Positions 43,743 to 56,669 of a stretch of DNA of 64,000 nucleotides are shown in pieces. Numbering within the stretch: position 1 is the first letter of the stretch; each line of letters begins with the position of its first letter. Position numbers and translations under genes: made by a program. The DNA comes from Mycosarcoma maydis (Eukaryota; Basidiomycota; Ustilaginomycetes; Ustilaginales), in contig NC_026480.1 of NCBI RefSeq assembly GCF_000328475.2, positions 558,001-622,000 on the forward strand, read 5' to 3'. The notes beneath the pieces are model-generated. The model had not been told where the DNA came from, did not search any database, and worked only from the letters and a program-made list of their open reading frames with translations.

Positions 43743-45284
43743 TCATTCCTTGCCTTCGACCACTCGCCGCAGGAACCCAAACACGGCGCCTGCGCGGCGT
43801 CGATCGCTTGGCTCTCCCTCCTCCTCTTCCTCCTGTCGCTGGCCTCCTTGCTTGCGCTTCAACAGCGACGTTTTCGCTTCACCGACTGCTTTTTTGCCTG
43901 GCACTTTGGAAATCTTGATTCTGCCCGAGCCGACGCTGATGCCCGCTACGCCGATGCGCGTGAGCTCGAGTGCATCCAGCGGGATGGACGTGTGCATCGA
44001 GAGGTAGTGGTTCAGCGCGGGCAGCAGAGGCTCTTCTAGCGGTAGACCGTCGAGCAGACTCATGCATACTTCCCAGGGAACGGTCAAAGTGAGAGAGCTC
44101 AAGTCCGGTGCTGGACCTGTCACAGTCTGCTTCTCGGCGCCGTCCGATTTCATCTTGAGCGGAAAGGCAAACACCAGCTCCACTGGCTTGACTGCTGCAT
44201 CCGCCTCGCTCTGCTCTCGTGAGCGCTCGACGCCGTCGCTGATCCCCATCTCGCTGCGCGTCTCACGCACAACCAGTTGCGCCAGTGCCTCGAGTCGTGC
44301 TCCGCGCAACTGCGACGCCATGCCAGCAGCTCCGCTTGCCGACGAGATGCGACAGTCGAATCGTTTCTGAATCCAATCCAGCGCATGTCCCAGCACAACA
44401 GGTCCCACATTCATCGAGGTGGCTACCAGCGGATCCGAGCTCGCCGCGCTTGACGACGGAGCCTTTGTCGCGATAAGCGCATACCGGCGACTCGTGCGCG
44501 ATCGCTCGTCACGCGTGCTCGACGCAGGCACAAACACAATGTGGCAGAGCTCAGCTGGTGTTGCCTCCTGTGCTGCCCTGGAGCGCAGCGAGGTGATCTT
44601 GCCCTTTGCACCCTCCTGTGCTGCTGCTGGTTTGCCCAGCTCGATCTCGATCGCCCACGGACGCGCTTTTGACTCGCCAGATTCATTCGAAGCCTGCAAC
44701 GCTCGCGTGAACTCGGCATCCTCCAAAAATCCGATGCGCACCTGACCGACTCGATCGATATCAGCACGACGCCTGCGCTCCGGTGGACGAAGATCGCCGC
44801 TTTCAGCATCCCGCGTGTCGATCGTGGTGCCAGTTGATTCTAGGAAACCGAAGCCATCGCTCAGCCGCAAGTTGATGTAGTGATGCAGTTCGTTCTGCAG
44901 CATCTGGAAGAGTGGCCGAGACACTTCCTGGATCGAAGCTGGCAATGACGAAAAGTGTAGCGGAGACACAGTGTGCAGTCGCAATGTCCTGTCTAGCAAA
45001 ACACGTTGGGTGTATGCCCATCTTGTCTCATCCTGCACAACTGCAGCCGTCGAGTCTCGTGCGCGTCTGCGAGCATTCGAGCTAATAGTGCTAGACTCTG
45101 TCGCAGAGTCTTCGCCCGAGCGACGTGAGACGGAGCCGATCGATGGAGAAGGTCGAGCGTCTGCGCGCTGCCTCTTTCTTGGTGAGGTGTGCTTGCTGGT
45201 CGCTGGCGGTCGCTTTTGAGCACCACCAGCACGCGATGCTGAGATGCCTTGATCCAGCTGACTACGCGATGAGCTAGAAGACAT
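43743..45284 (-). CDS. Probable CENP-L / Fta1-like kinetochore protein
   Basis: 513 residues from the ATG at 45284. The N-terminal 90 residues are Ser/Arg-rich and disordered. The rest shows the pattern of the CENP-L/Iml3/Fta1 family of the inner kinetochore: L-H-T-V-S-P-L-H-F at the start of the domain, L-D-W-I-Q-K-R-F-D-C-R-I-S in the middle (compare the conserved W-x-Q-K-x-F-D-C of CENP-L), then a hydrophobic strand LTVPWEVCMSLL and, near the end, ALNHYLSMHTSIPLDALELTRIGVAGISVGSGRIKISK. CENP-L pairs with CENP-N in the constitutive centromere-associated network. An acidic Glu run (around EEEEEGE) lies close to the C-terminus. The match is from memory of the family; similarity is low overall, and this remains a probable rather than certain assignment. 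Confidence 0.62.
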   Translation of the reverse strand: MSSSSSRSQLDQGISASRAGGAQKRPPATSKHTSPRKRQRADARPSPSIGSVSRRSGEDSATESSTISSNARRRARDSTAAVVQDETRWAYTQRVLLDRTLRLHTVSPLHFSSLPASIQEVSRPLFQMLQNELHHYINLRLSDGFGFLESTGTTIDTRDAESGDLRPPERRRRADIDRVGQVRIGFLEDAEFTRALQASNESGESKARPWAIEIELGKPAAAQEGAKGKITSLRSRAAQEATPAELCHIVFVPASSTRDERSRTSRRYALIATKAPSSSAASSDPLVATSMNVGPVVLGHALDWIQKRFDCRISSASGAAGMASQLRGARLEALAQLVVRETRSEMGISDGVERSREQSEADAAVKPVELVFAFPLKMKSDGAEKQTVTGPAPDLSSLTLTVPWEVCMSLLDGLPLEEPLLPALNHYLSMHTSIPLDALELTRIGVAGISVGSGRIKISKVPGKKAVGEAKTSLLKRKQGGQRQEEEEEGEPSDRRRAGAVFGFLRRVVEGKE

Positions 45285-46347
45285 AGTTACAGCAGTGACA
45301 GATGCGAGCCTGGAGCGCGCCTTTTCTGCGGATGCGCGCGTATACGGTCGCAATGCTCGATCGAAGCGGCTTGAACGATAGAAGACGGATGGACGTGCAA
45401 AAGCGTAAACAAAGACGGCCAAAGCAACTCTGCGGCGGGTTTCGTGAGTGACAGAGCCCCTTCAGCGACAGTTGCGCTGTTGATACTGGTGATAAAGGTG
45501 CTGGTGGTGGTGGTGGCATTGGTGACGAGTGGATCGCACGTCGAGCACCGTGATCCAGAGGGACTATCATTCCGTGATTCACGATCGTCGAAATGTCACT
45601 CATCTCGAAAAATGCAAACAGCGCGTCACTCTCGTTGTGCGTCCACAGTCACGAGTGGTGCGTGTCTAGATGCACCATCTGCAAGCCAGAAAATCAATTC
45701 CAACACAACTTCACACTCCACGTGCCAATACACAACTCACCAGCGCGTCGACGCGACCAGCTGACCCTCTCTTGCGTGACCCTCATTGGACGCCATCTGA
45801 ATTTCAGAGCGGTATCTTGAGAATCGACAATAGATCGTCCCTTTCTAACTCCAGACTTCGCAAGCACAACCACTCAGAGTAAGCATAAGCATCGCGAATG
45901 CCAGCAATTTTGTTTCGAATCAGAAAATGGTCCATTCAGTTGATGCTTTGTGCAAAAAGCAATGATGCAAAAGTGAGGTGGGAGAGACTGAGAAATAGGG
46001 ACAAGAAGAGTGGCATGGAGAGAACTAACTTATTTGACAGTAGGAGAGGGCAACAGGGAACAGGAGAGACGCAGAGATGCGAAGCAGTAGCCGACCCATG
46101 ATTCTAGCCATGGTGGCCAGCAAGTCGGCCAAGTGACTTGGTCGACAGCCTCTCCTGTTTAACGTCTCTATGGGGTAAGGAGGCGACAATCGCGAATGTT
46201 CGCGACCATGGAGGCAGATGGGCAATTGGGACAACGAATGTGAGAAGGTATGCAGGAGACGACAGTTCGAGAGGCGGCAACAAATGCTGAAATTTTGACT
46301 GTGCTACGACGATCGCAGCTTCGGATTTACGTCGTTGGCGACGGCGC
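45285..46347. other. Intergenic region, 1.06 kb
   Basis: Between the CENP-L-like start and the FKS1 stop, both on the minus strand. It holds one TCACGA pair at about 45573-45587 and nothing else distinctive. Confidence 0.5.
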
Positions 46348-49300
46348 TTAGAGCGACTTGCAGAACGAACAGTTCAGCTTGATCGTCGACGAGAAGACCG
46401 CCGGCAAGATGATCAATGCCAAAAAGATCGCGTAGGCGAAAATGAACAGGATCAAGTATCGCCATACGATCGACCTTCGCTGCTTGCGCTGACGAAGCGA
46501 GAAGATGGGCGCATGAATCTGCTTCGATGGTCGCAGCCAGAAGAGCGCCGTCGAGTGCAGCTTGTCAAAGTACGGAATGAGGCATGGCAGCGACAGACCA
46601 AACAACAGAATGTGCGCTGTCAAGAAATCGGCCGAAAAGAGCGACATCTCGATGATCTTGACCACAAATTCTCGCGCCGGCTGGCTGAACGCATGCCCGC
46701 CAAGACCACGGCCATACCATCGACCCGTCCACCAAGCGCGGTTTGTCTCGTCGTGCTTGAGCTCTCGCGAGAGAACCAAGGCGATCAAGATCTTGAAAAT
46801 GGCTCGCTGGATAGCGATCACCGCGATGACACCCAGCACCGCGTGCGAGGCATTCCACAGCTCGAGGAACCACAGGAACTCAAAGGCAACAATGACACCT
46901 ACAACGGCGAGCACGTGGGCGATCGAAGCCATGATTGATCCGAATTTGGCACAGCAGTTGTTGAGCGCAGGGCCAAGGAACATGCTGATCAAGAAGAGCA
47001 CCAACAAGATGGCGGCGTTCCATACAATGGGACCCAGCGCGATAATGGCGATACGCACAATAGCACCCTGAGGCGGGTCTCCGGTCTGATGGAAACTCTT
47101 GACGAAAGCATAGGCGACCACAAAGATGACGGCAAGGCAGATGGGGAAGATGACCTCGGCAAACAGGATGGTCCTCCAGCCAGCACGAGGAACGTCGCCG
47201 GCCAACTTTTCGCTGGGGTGTCCAAGACGCTTCTTCTTGTAACCAGTCACCTTGGTTCGGCTTAGACGGCAGTAGCCGATCCACGAGTTGGCGTGACTGC
47301 GGCTGTTACCACGCGACATCCAGCGAAGGAACTCGCGATAGTCGATGATAAAGTCAGAAGCAGAGAACTGATGAGGGTTGAAGAGGAAGGGAGCGACGCA
47401 GAGTGCCAAGATCGAGATCCAGAAGTAGATCAGGTGTGGGATCCAGAGCGTGAGCGTGATGTAAAGCAGCAACAGCAGCAGACGCATCCCAGAGTAGATC
47501 GACGGTCCAGCGAATCGGCTGTAGAGCAGTGCAAAGCTTTGACGCGTAGTGGCGAAACCTCTTCCGGTGGCAATGTAACGCGCACCGCCAAAGGTCAAAT
47601 TGCTGATGATCGAGTGCGAGTAAATCATGGTCGAGAACACCTCGAAGATCGGACTGAGACTCATAAAGTGCTTCGCCAAACGGATAAAGGCCGAGATGGC
47701 GCCACGCTCCGAGAGCTCCTGCAAGAAGAGCGGCAAGAAGGCAATCATAAAGACGAGGAAGATGCTGATGATGGTACGCTTGATCCAGAGGAAGACCGGG
47801 TTAAGATAGTAGCAACCGCCGGTACCCACGATGTACTCGCTGTTGGTGGTAGCGCATACGCGCAACTGCGAGTTGAGCGTGCCGATGAACACCATGGTGA
47901 ACATGAAGAGCTGCACCGAGAGGATGACGAGAATGTTGTTGATGTGGAAACCGGGGTGACCGTAGTAGAACGTGAGGAAACGATCGGCGGGTAGCTGCGT
48001 GCCGAGGTAGTAGTACTCTCGCGACAGCATTTGCTCGCCCATTCCGTTTCCAAGCTTGGTGGTGAAGTTCAAGATGGTTCCGAAACCGAGATCACGGCCC
48101 TTACCGCACTGGTAGTACTCGACGTGCTTGATGCGGCCACCTCGACCAAAAGCGGTCATACCGGCATAGATATCTTCGTTCAAGTGGAGACCCTTTTGCG
48201 CCTTGGACACACCGCCGCGAGTGGTCATGAAGATGGTGTTGAGGAAATCGGGGTGACCGTAGTGCAGCTTACCGCCAATCTGTGCAAGACCACGACCGGC
48301 CATGGTACCGAACGTCTGTTCCTTACCGGCAGCAACGTCACCGAGGATGCCAATGTTCTCAGAGAAAATGTACTCTCGTGCACCGAGAATGGCGACGGGT
48401 GCCTTGGCAAACTCCTGATGACCGGATCCGTACGGGTTCTGGTTCGAGACGTTGAAGGACTCAAACTCGCCAAGCACGCTGCGCACCTTGAGACACTCCT
48501 CGAGATAGTTGTCCTGGTTGGCATCGATAAGCTGTACGTACTCGCCGCGGTTGAAGATGATGGCGTGGTTCTGGTTGTCCGACTTGCCATCTCCGAGAAT
48601 AGGGTTACCGGGCAGCTCAACGCGGAACTTGGGGCGACGCTTGCCGTTGGGCAGAATCTCCGAGTGACCGTCGACAAGAGCAGAGAACCAGCGTGACTCG
48701 CCACCTTCCTTGCGGGGAGCCTCCTCGTCGAGATAGGCAATCTGCAAGTCGGGGTAAGCACGGAGCAAGAACTCGGCATTCTCCTGTTCTTCCTTGTTAA
48801 ACTTTGAGTATCGCTGCATGGAGATGACAAACTTGAACTTGCGGCGCGACATGCGTTCAAGCTCACGCTCAAGCTTCTCGGTGTTGCCGCCAAACAGTTG
48901 AACCACCTCGGGGTTCTCGACACGGTAGAGCAGCTTGATGGCCTTGGAATAGTTCATGAATCCGGACACGGTACGGTAGAGCGTCTGAGCACGCAGCGAC
49001 GACCAGATACGCGTTCGTAGCGTGTACTCGGGCGCAGCCGACTTGAAACCGATGCAGTAGAAGGGCAGATCGTCCGCCTTGGCCGAGTTTTTGGTGCCAG
49101 ATTTCTCGTCGCTATCACCGCCAAAGGGCGAGTTGCCGCCAAAGCCTTGCGACTCTTCGGCCAGGATCTTGGTGTCTTTGACAAAGTTGTCCCATTCCAC
49201 AGGGTGAAGCTGTTTGAGGTATTCGAGCAGCGTGACACGCGTGTTCTGGTCCTCCTCGCGAATAATTTCACGGAGCGAGAGCAGGATCTTCTCGGAGTAG

Positions 49301-51705
49301 TGGGGCACTAGCACGGTAAAGGTGGGCATGGCGTCGATGGGCAGCGGCTCGGGGAGGGCAGTGGTGAGCGACTGGGCAAAGAAGCTGATTCGACGTTCAG
49401 CCTCGGAGCCCTTGGGGAAGAATTCGGGCTTGATGCCCTTGTCGGTCTGGCTGATGAAGAAGGTGGGGGCACGAAGAGTGCGCTTTCCGTTTTCGCCGGC
49501 GGGCACCTGGTGGTATAGCAGCTTCTGGACGTGGTCAATCGAGAGCAAGTGCTCACGGTACATGGAGATGATGACGGCGTTCCAGACCTGCGAGACAAGC
49601 ACCTTGGGTTTGTACTTGATCTCCATATCGGCGGTGGCTAGCAGCTTGGCGTAGATGCGCTTGGGCAATCGCTGGAAGATGTCAGACCAGGGCGTCCAGA
49701 TGGACAGACCCATGTGGAAGGACCAGCCGATGGAGAAGACCGTGTTCCAGATGACGTACCACAGGAACGTGTCGAGGAAGAAAAGGCAGAGATCCATGAT
49801 AGTCATAAAGGTCAAGGCAAAGGCGGGCTGGTTGGCACAAAGCGCGCTACCAAAGTACTTGTCGCTGCATCCCTGCACCTTCATGGTGATCATGACGGCG
49901 AGAGGATCGCGGAACGAGAGAGTCAGGAAAAAGTATGACTCGGTGAGCTTGCATCCAAATACGAGCACCCAGAGGAGGATCGAGACGGCACGGTGGCTCT
50001 TGACCAGAGGGGCGTACGAAGCCGTAAAGGTCTGATTGGCCAGGTACTTGCGCGCCTTGCCTGCAACACGATCGCCAAACATGCGGCCCGAGGGAACAAC
50101 CGAGAAAAGGGCAGTGATGCATCCGGCGACGGCGAGGTGAACGATGGCGACAATGTTGGCAACGTTGCCCTTGTTGTTGAAGCCAAAAATGTAGACGGCA
50201 GGAGCGATGGTGAGAGCGAGACAGATGGCGAGGAAGATCATGCGGCGCATGAGATGGCTCGTGTTGTTCCAAGTGGTAGGAATGTACGAGAACTCGGCCA
50301 TGGTGGCGGCAATCATGATGAAGGACGAGATGGCACCACCGAGACCGGCGGCCGAGAGCGACTCTGCGGTGGTGGGATTACGTGAGCGGGCGTAGACCTT
50401 GGGAGCGTTGTAAGCCGTGTAATAGAAGAAGACCGAGATGTGAAGAATCCAGATACGGTTGAAGTTGACGAGAAGGTGGAAGAAGGAACGCTTCTCCTTG
50501 TAGGTCTTGAAAAAGACACGGGCCCAGTCGATCTTGTCAAACTTCATGAAGCGCTGGCTTGGAGGCACGTCAACGAGGCGCGTCTTGTCGTTGAGGATAA
50601 TCCTGCCGATGCCCTCGGGGTACCAGAAGAGCTGATTGACGTCGTCGTAGCCAATGATCTTGTCGTGGTCCTTTTCCTTCTTGACAAACTTGCCATCGAC
50701 GACCTCGAAGACCTGGTCGCGCAGGAAGCGGTAGAGAGGCTTGACGACGGCACGAAGGTAGAGGCCTTCGGGCACGGGCTCCATGCGGTTCTGGCACTCG
50801 GGCGAGCGGTAGTAATCGTCGGCACACTTGAAGATAAAGCAGAGACACTCGGGCACGAATCGAACCTGGCCACCTTCACCCCAGCAGAGCAGGTAGAGCG
50901 CGACCTGACGGGTGCGGTCGTAGTCGCCCATCTTGAGCATGGCGTCTCGCCAGCGGGCCGAGGCGGTCTGGAGTGACTTTGCGCTGGCCGACTGCAATTT
51001 GGCGGCGGCGCTGCCGGCATTGCGGCCACGGTTGGCCATGCTTGCGGCACGGGCAAGGCCGGGGTTCTGCACCTTGCCGATGGCGTCGTCGAGGTCGAGC
51101 TGAGCAGCAAAGTACCACTTGCGGTAGTTTGCATGCTCGCCGCCAATGTAGTCTGCGTGGATGGTCATGAGCGCCTGCTGTGGGGTCATGCGACTGGAAC
51201 GCGAGTCGAGCATGATCATGAGGTGGTCATACATGTTGCGCATGTTGTCGCGCTGGAAGCCAAACTTGTTGGCCAGATCGATGAAAATATCTTCAATCTC
51301 CTCTTTGGAGAGCGGGATATTGTGCTCGGCGGTCCATGCGGGATAGGGCTCGCGCTGACGGTATCCACCACCGGCGCCTGCGTCAGGGTAAGGGCTCGAT
51401 ATGCCCGAGGGAGCGTAAGACGCCTGACCAAACTGGCTACCGGGGCCCTGAGCGTAACCACGCTGGGCGGATTCGGTAGAATAGGCATAGCTTTCCTTGT
51501 AGTTGGCGCCCTCGTAAGAGTCAGCGTCGTAGCCGTGACCGGGGATAAGCTCACCGTCGGAACGTTCCGAAGCATACGTGTCTCTGCGTTCGTTGGGAAA
51601 GTAGCTGGCTTCGCTGCCTTGATCCTCGTGGAAAGCAGCACCGGCGAACGGATTGGTCGGTGGCTGCTGGTGCGGAGGACCGCCAGCGCCGTGATGGGAC
51701 GACAT
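46348..51705 (-). CDS. FKS1: 1,3-beta-D-glucan synthase catalytic subunit (GT48)
   Basis: 1785 residues, intron-free. This plasma-membrane enzyme makes linear 1,3-beta-glucan from UDP-glucose and pushes it into the wall; Rho1 is its regulatory partner. After about 120 disordered Gly/Ser/Tyr-rich residues comes the FKS1 N-terminal domain ([20 protein letters not shown] and [18 protein letters not shown]). A first membrane cluster (roughly residues 430-700) precedes the large cytosolic catalytic domain, with [34 protein letters not shown] and [21 protein letters not shown], and a second membrane cluster follows. The regions matching echinocandin hot spots 1 and 2 are at about 593-601 (FLTLSFRDP) and around Trp1307 (W-I-K-R-T-I-I-S-I). 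The ATG at 51705 is used. Length matches the family. Confidence 0.97.
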   Translation of the reverse strand: MSSHHGAGGPPHQQPPTNPFAGAAFHEDQGSEASYFPNERRDTYASERSDGELIPGHGYDADSYEGANYKESYAYSTESAQRGYAQGPGSQFGQASYAPSGISSPYPDAGAGGGYRQREPYPAWTAEHNIPLSKEEIEDIFIDLANKFGFQRDNMRNMYDHLMIMLDSRSSRMTPQQALMTIHADYIGGEHANYRKWYFAAQLDLDDAIGKVQNPGLARAASMANRGRNAGSAAAKLQSASAKSLQTASARWRDAMLKMGDYDRTRQVALYLLCWGEGGQVRFVPECLCFIFKCADDYYRSPECQNRMEPVPEGLYLRAVVKPLYRFLRDQVFEVVDGKFVKKEKDHDKIIGYDDVNQLFWYPEGIGRIILNDKTRLVDVPPSQRFMKFDKIDWARVFFKTYKEKRSFFHLLVNFNRIWILHISVFFYYTAYNAPKVYARSRNPTTAESLSAAGLGGAISSFIMIAATMAEFSYIPTTWNNTSHLMRRMIFLAICLALTIAPAVYIFGFNNKGNVANIVAIVHLAVAGCITALFSVVPSGRMFGDRVAGKARKYLANQTFTASYAPLVKSHRAVSILLWVLVFGCKLTESYFFLTLSFRDPLAVMITMKVQGCSDKYFGSALCANQPAFALTFMTIMDLCLFFLDTFLWYVIWNTVFSIGWSFHMGLSIWTPWSDIFQRLPKRIYAKLLATADMEIKYKPKVLVSQVWNAVIISMYREHLLSIDHVQKLLYHQVPAGENGKRTLRAPTFFISQTDKGIKPEFFPKGSEAERRISFFAQSLTTALPEPLPIDAMPTFTVLVPHYSEKILLSLREIIREEDQNTRVTLLEYLKQLHPVEWDNFVKDTKILAEESQGFGGNSPFGGDSDEKSGTKNSAKADDLPFYCIGFKSAAPEYTLRTRIWSSLRAQTLYRTVSGFMNYSKAIKLLYRVENPEVVQLFGGNTEKLERELERMSRRKFKFVISMQRYSKFNKEEQENAEFLLRAYPDLQIAYLDEEAPRKEGGESRWFSALVDGHSEILPNGKRRPKFRVELPGNPILGDGKSDNQNHAIIFNRGEYVQLIDANQDNYLEECLKVRSVLGEFESFNVSNQNPYGSGHQEFAKAPVAILGAREYIFSENIGILGDVAAGKEQTFGTMAGRGLAQIGGKLHYGHPDFLNTIFMTTRGGVSKAQKGLHLNEDIYAGMTAFGRGGRIKHVEYYQCGKGRDLGFGTILNFTTKLGNGMGEQMLSREYYYLGTQLPADRFLTFYYGHPGFHINNILVILSVQLFMFTMVFIGTLNSQLRVCATTNSEYIVGTGGCYYLNPVFLWIKRTIISIFLVFMIAFLPLFLQELSERGAISAFIRLAKHFMSLSPIFEVFSTMIYSHSIISNLTFGGARYIATGRGFATTRQSFALLYSRFAGPSIYSGMRLLLLLLYITLTLWIPHLIYFWISILALCVAPFLFNPHQFSASDFIIDYREFLRWMSRGNSRSHANSWIGYCRLSRTKVTGYKKKRLGHPSEKLAGDVPRAGWRTILFAEVIFPICLAVIFVVAYAFVKSFHQTGDPPQGAIVRIAIIALGPIVWNAAILLVLFLISMFLGPALNNCCAKFGSIMASIAHVLAVVGVIVAFEFLWFLELWNASHAVLGVIAVIAIQRAIFKILIALVLSRELKHDETNRAWWTGRWYGRGLGGHAFSQPAREFVVKIIEMSLFSADFLTAHILLFGLSLPCLIPYFDKLHSTALFWLRPSKQIHAPIFSLRQRKQRRSIVWRYLILFIFAYAIFLALIILPAVFSSTIKLNCSFCKSL

Positions 51706-52125
51706 CCCGTGCAAAGAGTTTGTGTGTGTAAGTGGAAAGCTGGCAACGATGGCCGAAGTATGCGATATGGAAGGTGGCGTAGCGAGGAAGAGCTGGTAGT
51801 AGCAAGGTTTGAAAGGTCAAGGCTCAATAGGGAATGGTTGCGAGCCTATCAAAGGACATGTGATACCAGTGAGGGACGGAGCTAATCTGTGCGTTGATGC
51901 GAGTGGATGATAGGTAAAGGTCGTGTCGTGAATACGAGTGATAAAAGTCGAAGAGACGGCGGTGCAAATGGCGAGCGTATGTCTGATGCTCTGAGAGAGC
52001 AGACTAGCAGAGGTCGATGAGATGCTAATGACCAATGACAGTGTCTAGAGCGTGTACGTGTTGTTCTCTTGTCGCCTCGACCTTTGAGTTGAGCCTCTGA
52101 TCGCGGATGGCGAAAATGGCTAGGC

Positions 52126-52162
52126 GGAAGGAACGGAAGGAACGGAAGGAACGGAAGGAACA
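52126..52162. repeat. (GGAAGGAAC)n tandem repeat
   Basis: About four 9-bp units some 420 bp upstream of the FKS1 start codon. Confidence 0.9.
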
Positions 52163-52660
52163 GCACGAAACGTCGGAAGATGGTAGATCAGGGTTGGTCG
52201 AGGAGGAAAGAATGAAGACGGTGAATACGTAGATCTGCCCAACTGAACAAGGTCGAGTGGAGCGAAGGATGGGAAAGAGGCAGCGAGCGACAGCATCGAC
52301 GAGGAAAAGGAGTCAGTTGGGAGATGGCTCAAGAGCAACAGCAGCGCGGAGAGCAGCCAAAAAAAAGGGCAAACGTGCGGTCTCAATCAAAGGATCCTGG
52401 AGACAGCGGCGTGATTCCAAAGCGCAGACGAGGCGTACGCAAAGGCAGTGTCAACAGCCAGACAGAGCCACACACAAATGACAGCGAATCGAAGCTGATG
52501 CGCAGATTGCAGCTCGTCTTGCCACACTTCTGAGCCACTGACACTGAGACCCGAGCCAAAGAAAGAAAGGGGCAAGGCACTAGAGCAAAGGCGACACCCC
52601 TCAAACGCCCCTCTCGCTAACCCGGCAGATCCAGGCGGGAAGTGCAAGGAATTCCACAGC

Positions 52661-52712
52661 ACAGTACAGCGCAGCCAGCACAGCGCAGCACAGCGCAGCA
52701 CAGAGCAGCACA
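52661..52712. repeat. CAGCACAGCG low-complexity repeat
   Basis: Imperfect 10-bp units, about five copies, about 1 kb upstream of FKS1. Confidence 0.85.
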
Positions 52713-53109
52713 GCCCGGCGAAAGCCAAAAGCCAAACAAAGCCAAGCATACGTGAGTCTGGGCTGTAGTGGCCTCGCCGAGCGAATGCACGCAGTGCGCG
52801 TCGGTGTGTTTATTTCATTTCACAAAATTTCGTAGCTCAATCACGATCACGAACAAGTTTAACCACGAATCGCGAAAATCGTGAATGGTGAATCCCTTCC
52901 AATCACCATCACATCATCAGAGCAGAGGCAAGAGAAGAGAAAAACAAGACAAAAACATTCACGATTTCCAGAAAAAAAAAAAAGGGTTGTCGGCTGCGTG
53001 ATCCCATCTCCTTCAAAGTTTGGCTTTGACGCATCTGAGAACGTCAATCGTGCTTCGATTCGATTCTGATCGTTTTCCACTGTGATTCCCTCATTGAACA
53101 GTGGTCTAT

Positions 53110-53110
<1 letters not shown>

Positions 53111-53145
<35 letters not shown>
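53111..53145. repeat. (CGA)n trinucleotide microsatellite
   Basis: Almost twelve uninterrupted units in non-coding DNA. Confidence 0.97.
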
Positions 53146-53146
<1 letters not shown>

Positions 53147-53969
53147 TGTAACACTCGACAGCAGCACTCCTTAGGCAGAATCGATCGACCATGCTGTCGT
53201 CGGTGTGTGGCAACCAAGTGGTGCGCGACGTAATTTCAGGGGCTATGGGATTTTGGCTGGCCAGATAACCATGCAACCATTAGCCAGCAGAGCGCTTTTC
53301 GCTGCAAGGTGGCAGCCGACAGGCAGGCAAAGAAACATCAAACGCAGAGCATCTGCACAAACGCTGGCGAGCGCTGGCGGGGACGGCTCGGTGAGAACAG
53401 TACACGGAGTTGCACACCGAGCCAACCCTCATGCCAGTTCAGATCGGTTGAACGGACGAACCTTGTCGCAGCAGCGCCGATCGACGCCCAACCTCTCTGC
53501 TCTAGTGCTAAGATGAAACCCCATCAAGATGGTCGCGGCTCGGAAAGAACCACGAACACGACGTTGTTTCGAGGTTATTTGTCTAAAATTGGCTCGCTTG
53601 TTTGTATTTATTCCATTCTTCGTGATTCAAATTTCACGGCTGTAAGATTTCATTCATTTATACTTCGTGAATTGCATTCGACTAAGTTACGCCGTCTGGT
53701 GCTGTGTGAGAACAAGTTGCTGATGTGCTCCGTGTCTCGTAGCACATGAAGCTGAACCCCAAACAGCTCTGCAAACACCGCACACCGACTCGTGAGTCTC
53801 GCTGATGGCAAGCGCCGCCTCTTGTTCGATCCACCGTGATCGTTCACGGATGCCTATCCGGCCCACCAAGCCAAAGCATGGCTCTCTGGACGTTCGGTGT
53901 GTGAGATGTCTATCATTGCAGCGGAACCCGAGCAGTCCAAACACAGACATGTGAACTCTGCAGCGTCAG

Positions 53970-54000
53970 TCACGAATCACGAATCACGAATCACGAATCT
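53970..54000. repeat. (TCACGAA)n heptamer array
   Basis: Four tandem units followed by an inverted TCGTGAA copy. Confidence 0.92.
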
Positions 54001-56669
54001 CGTGAATGGCTTCAGCGCGTGAGTTGCTTGGAAGGCTTTGCTGCGAGTAATTCAAAAACCGTCGGGAATGCGTCGACACTTTGGACGAATTTGAACTTGG
54101 ACTTTGGCTGTCTCGTCTTGGCGCTGCTTGGCCGTCCGTAGCCAAGATCCTTGCTACAACTCTGTGACGCAAGCAAGGATGCCACCCCATCAGAGCAAGC
54201 AACGACGGTAGAAAGATGGTTGTCCAAGTGGCTCTCAGGTCCCCCAGTCATGAGTGAAGGACAACACCAGCTCCTATTCTAATCTTACCGATGCCCACCT
54301 CCCCGCCTAGATGGCTGGCTGCCGCCGCCATCGTCCAATGAGCGCAAGTCATCGGCTTGAATACCTCGAAGCGGACACGACGCTGAATCAAACCAGTCCG
54401 TGTAGGCATCCTTCACGTGCGCCGATAACATGCTGTGTGTCGAGGCAAGATGAGTCTCGCCGCACGAGTCGGCAAATGACAGCAATGTTGGCTAAGAGCC
54501 AGCCAGACCTGTGCGGTTGAAGAGGCCGCCGGCTTTCTCGGGGATTTAGATTCATCAAAGGGGTACAGACGGCCTGTCCTGGATGCCTCGATCTGGACTA
54601 CACATATGATCACGAATTCCAGCTCGTAAGACGACGATCCATGGTCCTCCTTCTCAGGTCACGAACCACGTCTGGCGGCTGCTTGTCGCGCGGTGAGGTT
54701 CCTTCCATATCGGAGGGCGAGCTAACTTTTAGGATGGGCTTGAGATCGACGCTGCATGGTGATGATTGGATCATGCAGCACCGTAGCTATTTGGTGCCAG
54801 CAGGGCGTGTTACTCTACATTGATCCTTGTTGTTTGTGTCTGCAGCATGCGTTGCAACCACGCAGCCGTGCATTGGTGTTTGTTTTTGTCTTCCAGGTGT
54901 TTGTTTGTTTTTCGTCGTATTCGCTGCAGCTTATGGGATCAACAAGGACCTCAAGTCGGGAATGCATCAGCCGAGGGGACAGAGTGACGCGCCACGGTCT
55001 CGTGCGAGTCGTCGCCGTGCCGCAAGCCAATGTGATATAGTGTGAGCATAAGCATCGACTTGACAGTTCCAGCTCAGTCTCGTGGCAGCGTGTGGCTCAA
55101 GAATTGAGAAGCGAACAGACTTTTCGCAGCCTTTTTCTTACACCATTTATGCCAGTTTTTTTCTGTTTTGTTCGATGGCATTTTCAGGTTTAAATCGATA
55201 TCGCAAGCTAAATTCACGATTCAGTCGTAGAAAGACACTGTGCCACACGAGCCAAAGCCGAAAACCGGTGTTAGGCTGATGCGTACGTGGGCTACGGGCT
55301 CGCGGAAGCTCATGACCGATCGACGGTGGTTCGAAGAGCAGGAAAAGCGGACATGTTCGAAGCTGAACCTCGAGCTGCTGCATGCCAAGCACTACACTGT
55401 AAAACACAAGCTACAACTGTGAAATGCCGAGGCAAGACTCCAACACGAAAGGTTTCTCCTCTCCACCCTCCATGCATCCTGCCCTGGGATCTTGGAAGCG
55501 GCAATCAAGAGGCACTGCGCCTGCGACTGAGCACCCCTTTCGCCTACGCCAAGGCAAACTCAACGCTGGCACAGCCACGTCGCTTGTCCCCATGAGCCGA
55601 TCCACACAACTTCTTGGCAGGCCGCATGCTGACATCTGCAATTCGTGCTCACACAACCAAAGAAGAAGGAGTGGTTGCTTCAACGCCAAGAGATCATGTC
55701 ACTCACCCCTTCGAGGGATAGGAGAGTCGGCTTCGATTCCGCACGACAAGCATCACCGGCTTCCACCGCGACAGGCTTTGATTCCATCGACGGACAATTT
55801 GACAAAAGGAGACAGTTTGCGTTGGCGGTACACGAACAACTCCTTGAGCTGGTTCGGACAACGGAACAATCCACGAGTGTCTGAGCTTTACGCTTGTCAT
55901 GAGCCGGAAAAAAGGTATTCACGATTTCCAACATGCGTGATGGTTGCACGCGAAGAGCGATTCCACTTATTTTCTGGCCAGAGAATCACCACACAGCTCT
56001 CCTCCACTGAGCAGCTCGCGGTTAGGGACAAACGCTGTCAGGGGTTGCGTCGCATCTTCCGATGGAAAGCAAAGGGAGGCGACGGCGACAGGACCCTGAT
56101 CTGCCTGGCAGATCTGGCAGACCTGATCTGTCTGGTGGGATTTTCTTTGGATTCCCCCGCATCCCGTCCAAGGGTGCTCTGCAGTTCTTCGAGCCAAGCC
56201 ACAACTTGGATCATCTGACATCCACGATTGCGTTGTGGCGTCGATGAGCGCAAACAATCACCAATCAGGTCGCCTCTCTTCCGTCGACGCTTCTATTGCA
56301 GCCAACGCGAACGGCCGATCCGTTCCTAAAGGAACACCCGGCTGCCTTGGGATGCTAGTCGAGACCAAACAGCTTTTCGTAACGTCTCAGATGTGCTTTC
56401 TTGGCATCTAGACTCGCTTGCCTATCAAGAGTCAAGTCCACGTACGCACCGCTTGCTACCAGCCATCGGACTAACCGGTCTCCCGCGTAACATCACCTCG
56501 AATCCGCTTGCTCCTTCTCTTCCATCATCTCAAAATTGCCGCTACATCCTGATCGGCGCCTACGATTCGGCCTCTCTTCAGTAGCAGCGATACATATCCC
56601 CCGCTCGTCGTCGCTCACCGAGTCGAGTTCCAGATCGCCTCGTCAAAGACTTCCACAGGACAACACATC

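Larger units (their letters stand above)
51706..56669. other. 5-kb region between FKS1 and the GAS/Gel gene, no supported gene
   Basis: The longest gene-free stretch of the window, with both flanking genes transcribed outward. It contains a GGAAGGAAC tandem (52126-52162), a CAGCACAGCG-type repeat (52661-52712), a (CGA)n run (53111-53145) and heptamer clusters (about 52863-52895, 53970-54000, with single copies near 55217 and 55918). The longest open frame, 55424-56218 on the plus strand, lacks family features. The 250 bp before the GAS/Gel start are C/T-rich. Confidence 0.55.

Noticed and set aside
55424..56218. 264-codon plus-strand frame upstream of the GAS/Gel gene
   Set aside because: Composition is mixed and basic with no domain, and the frame overlaps several open frames on the other strand; likely chance.
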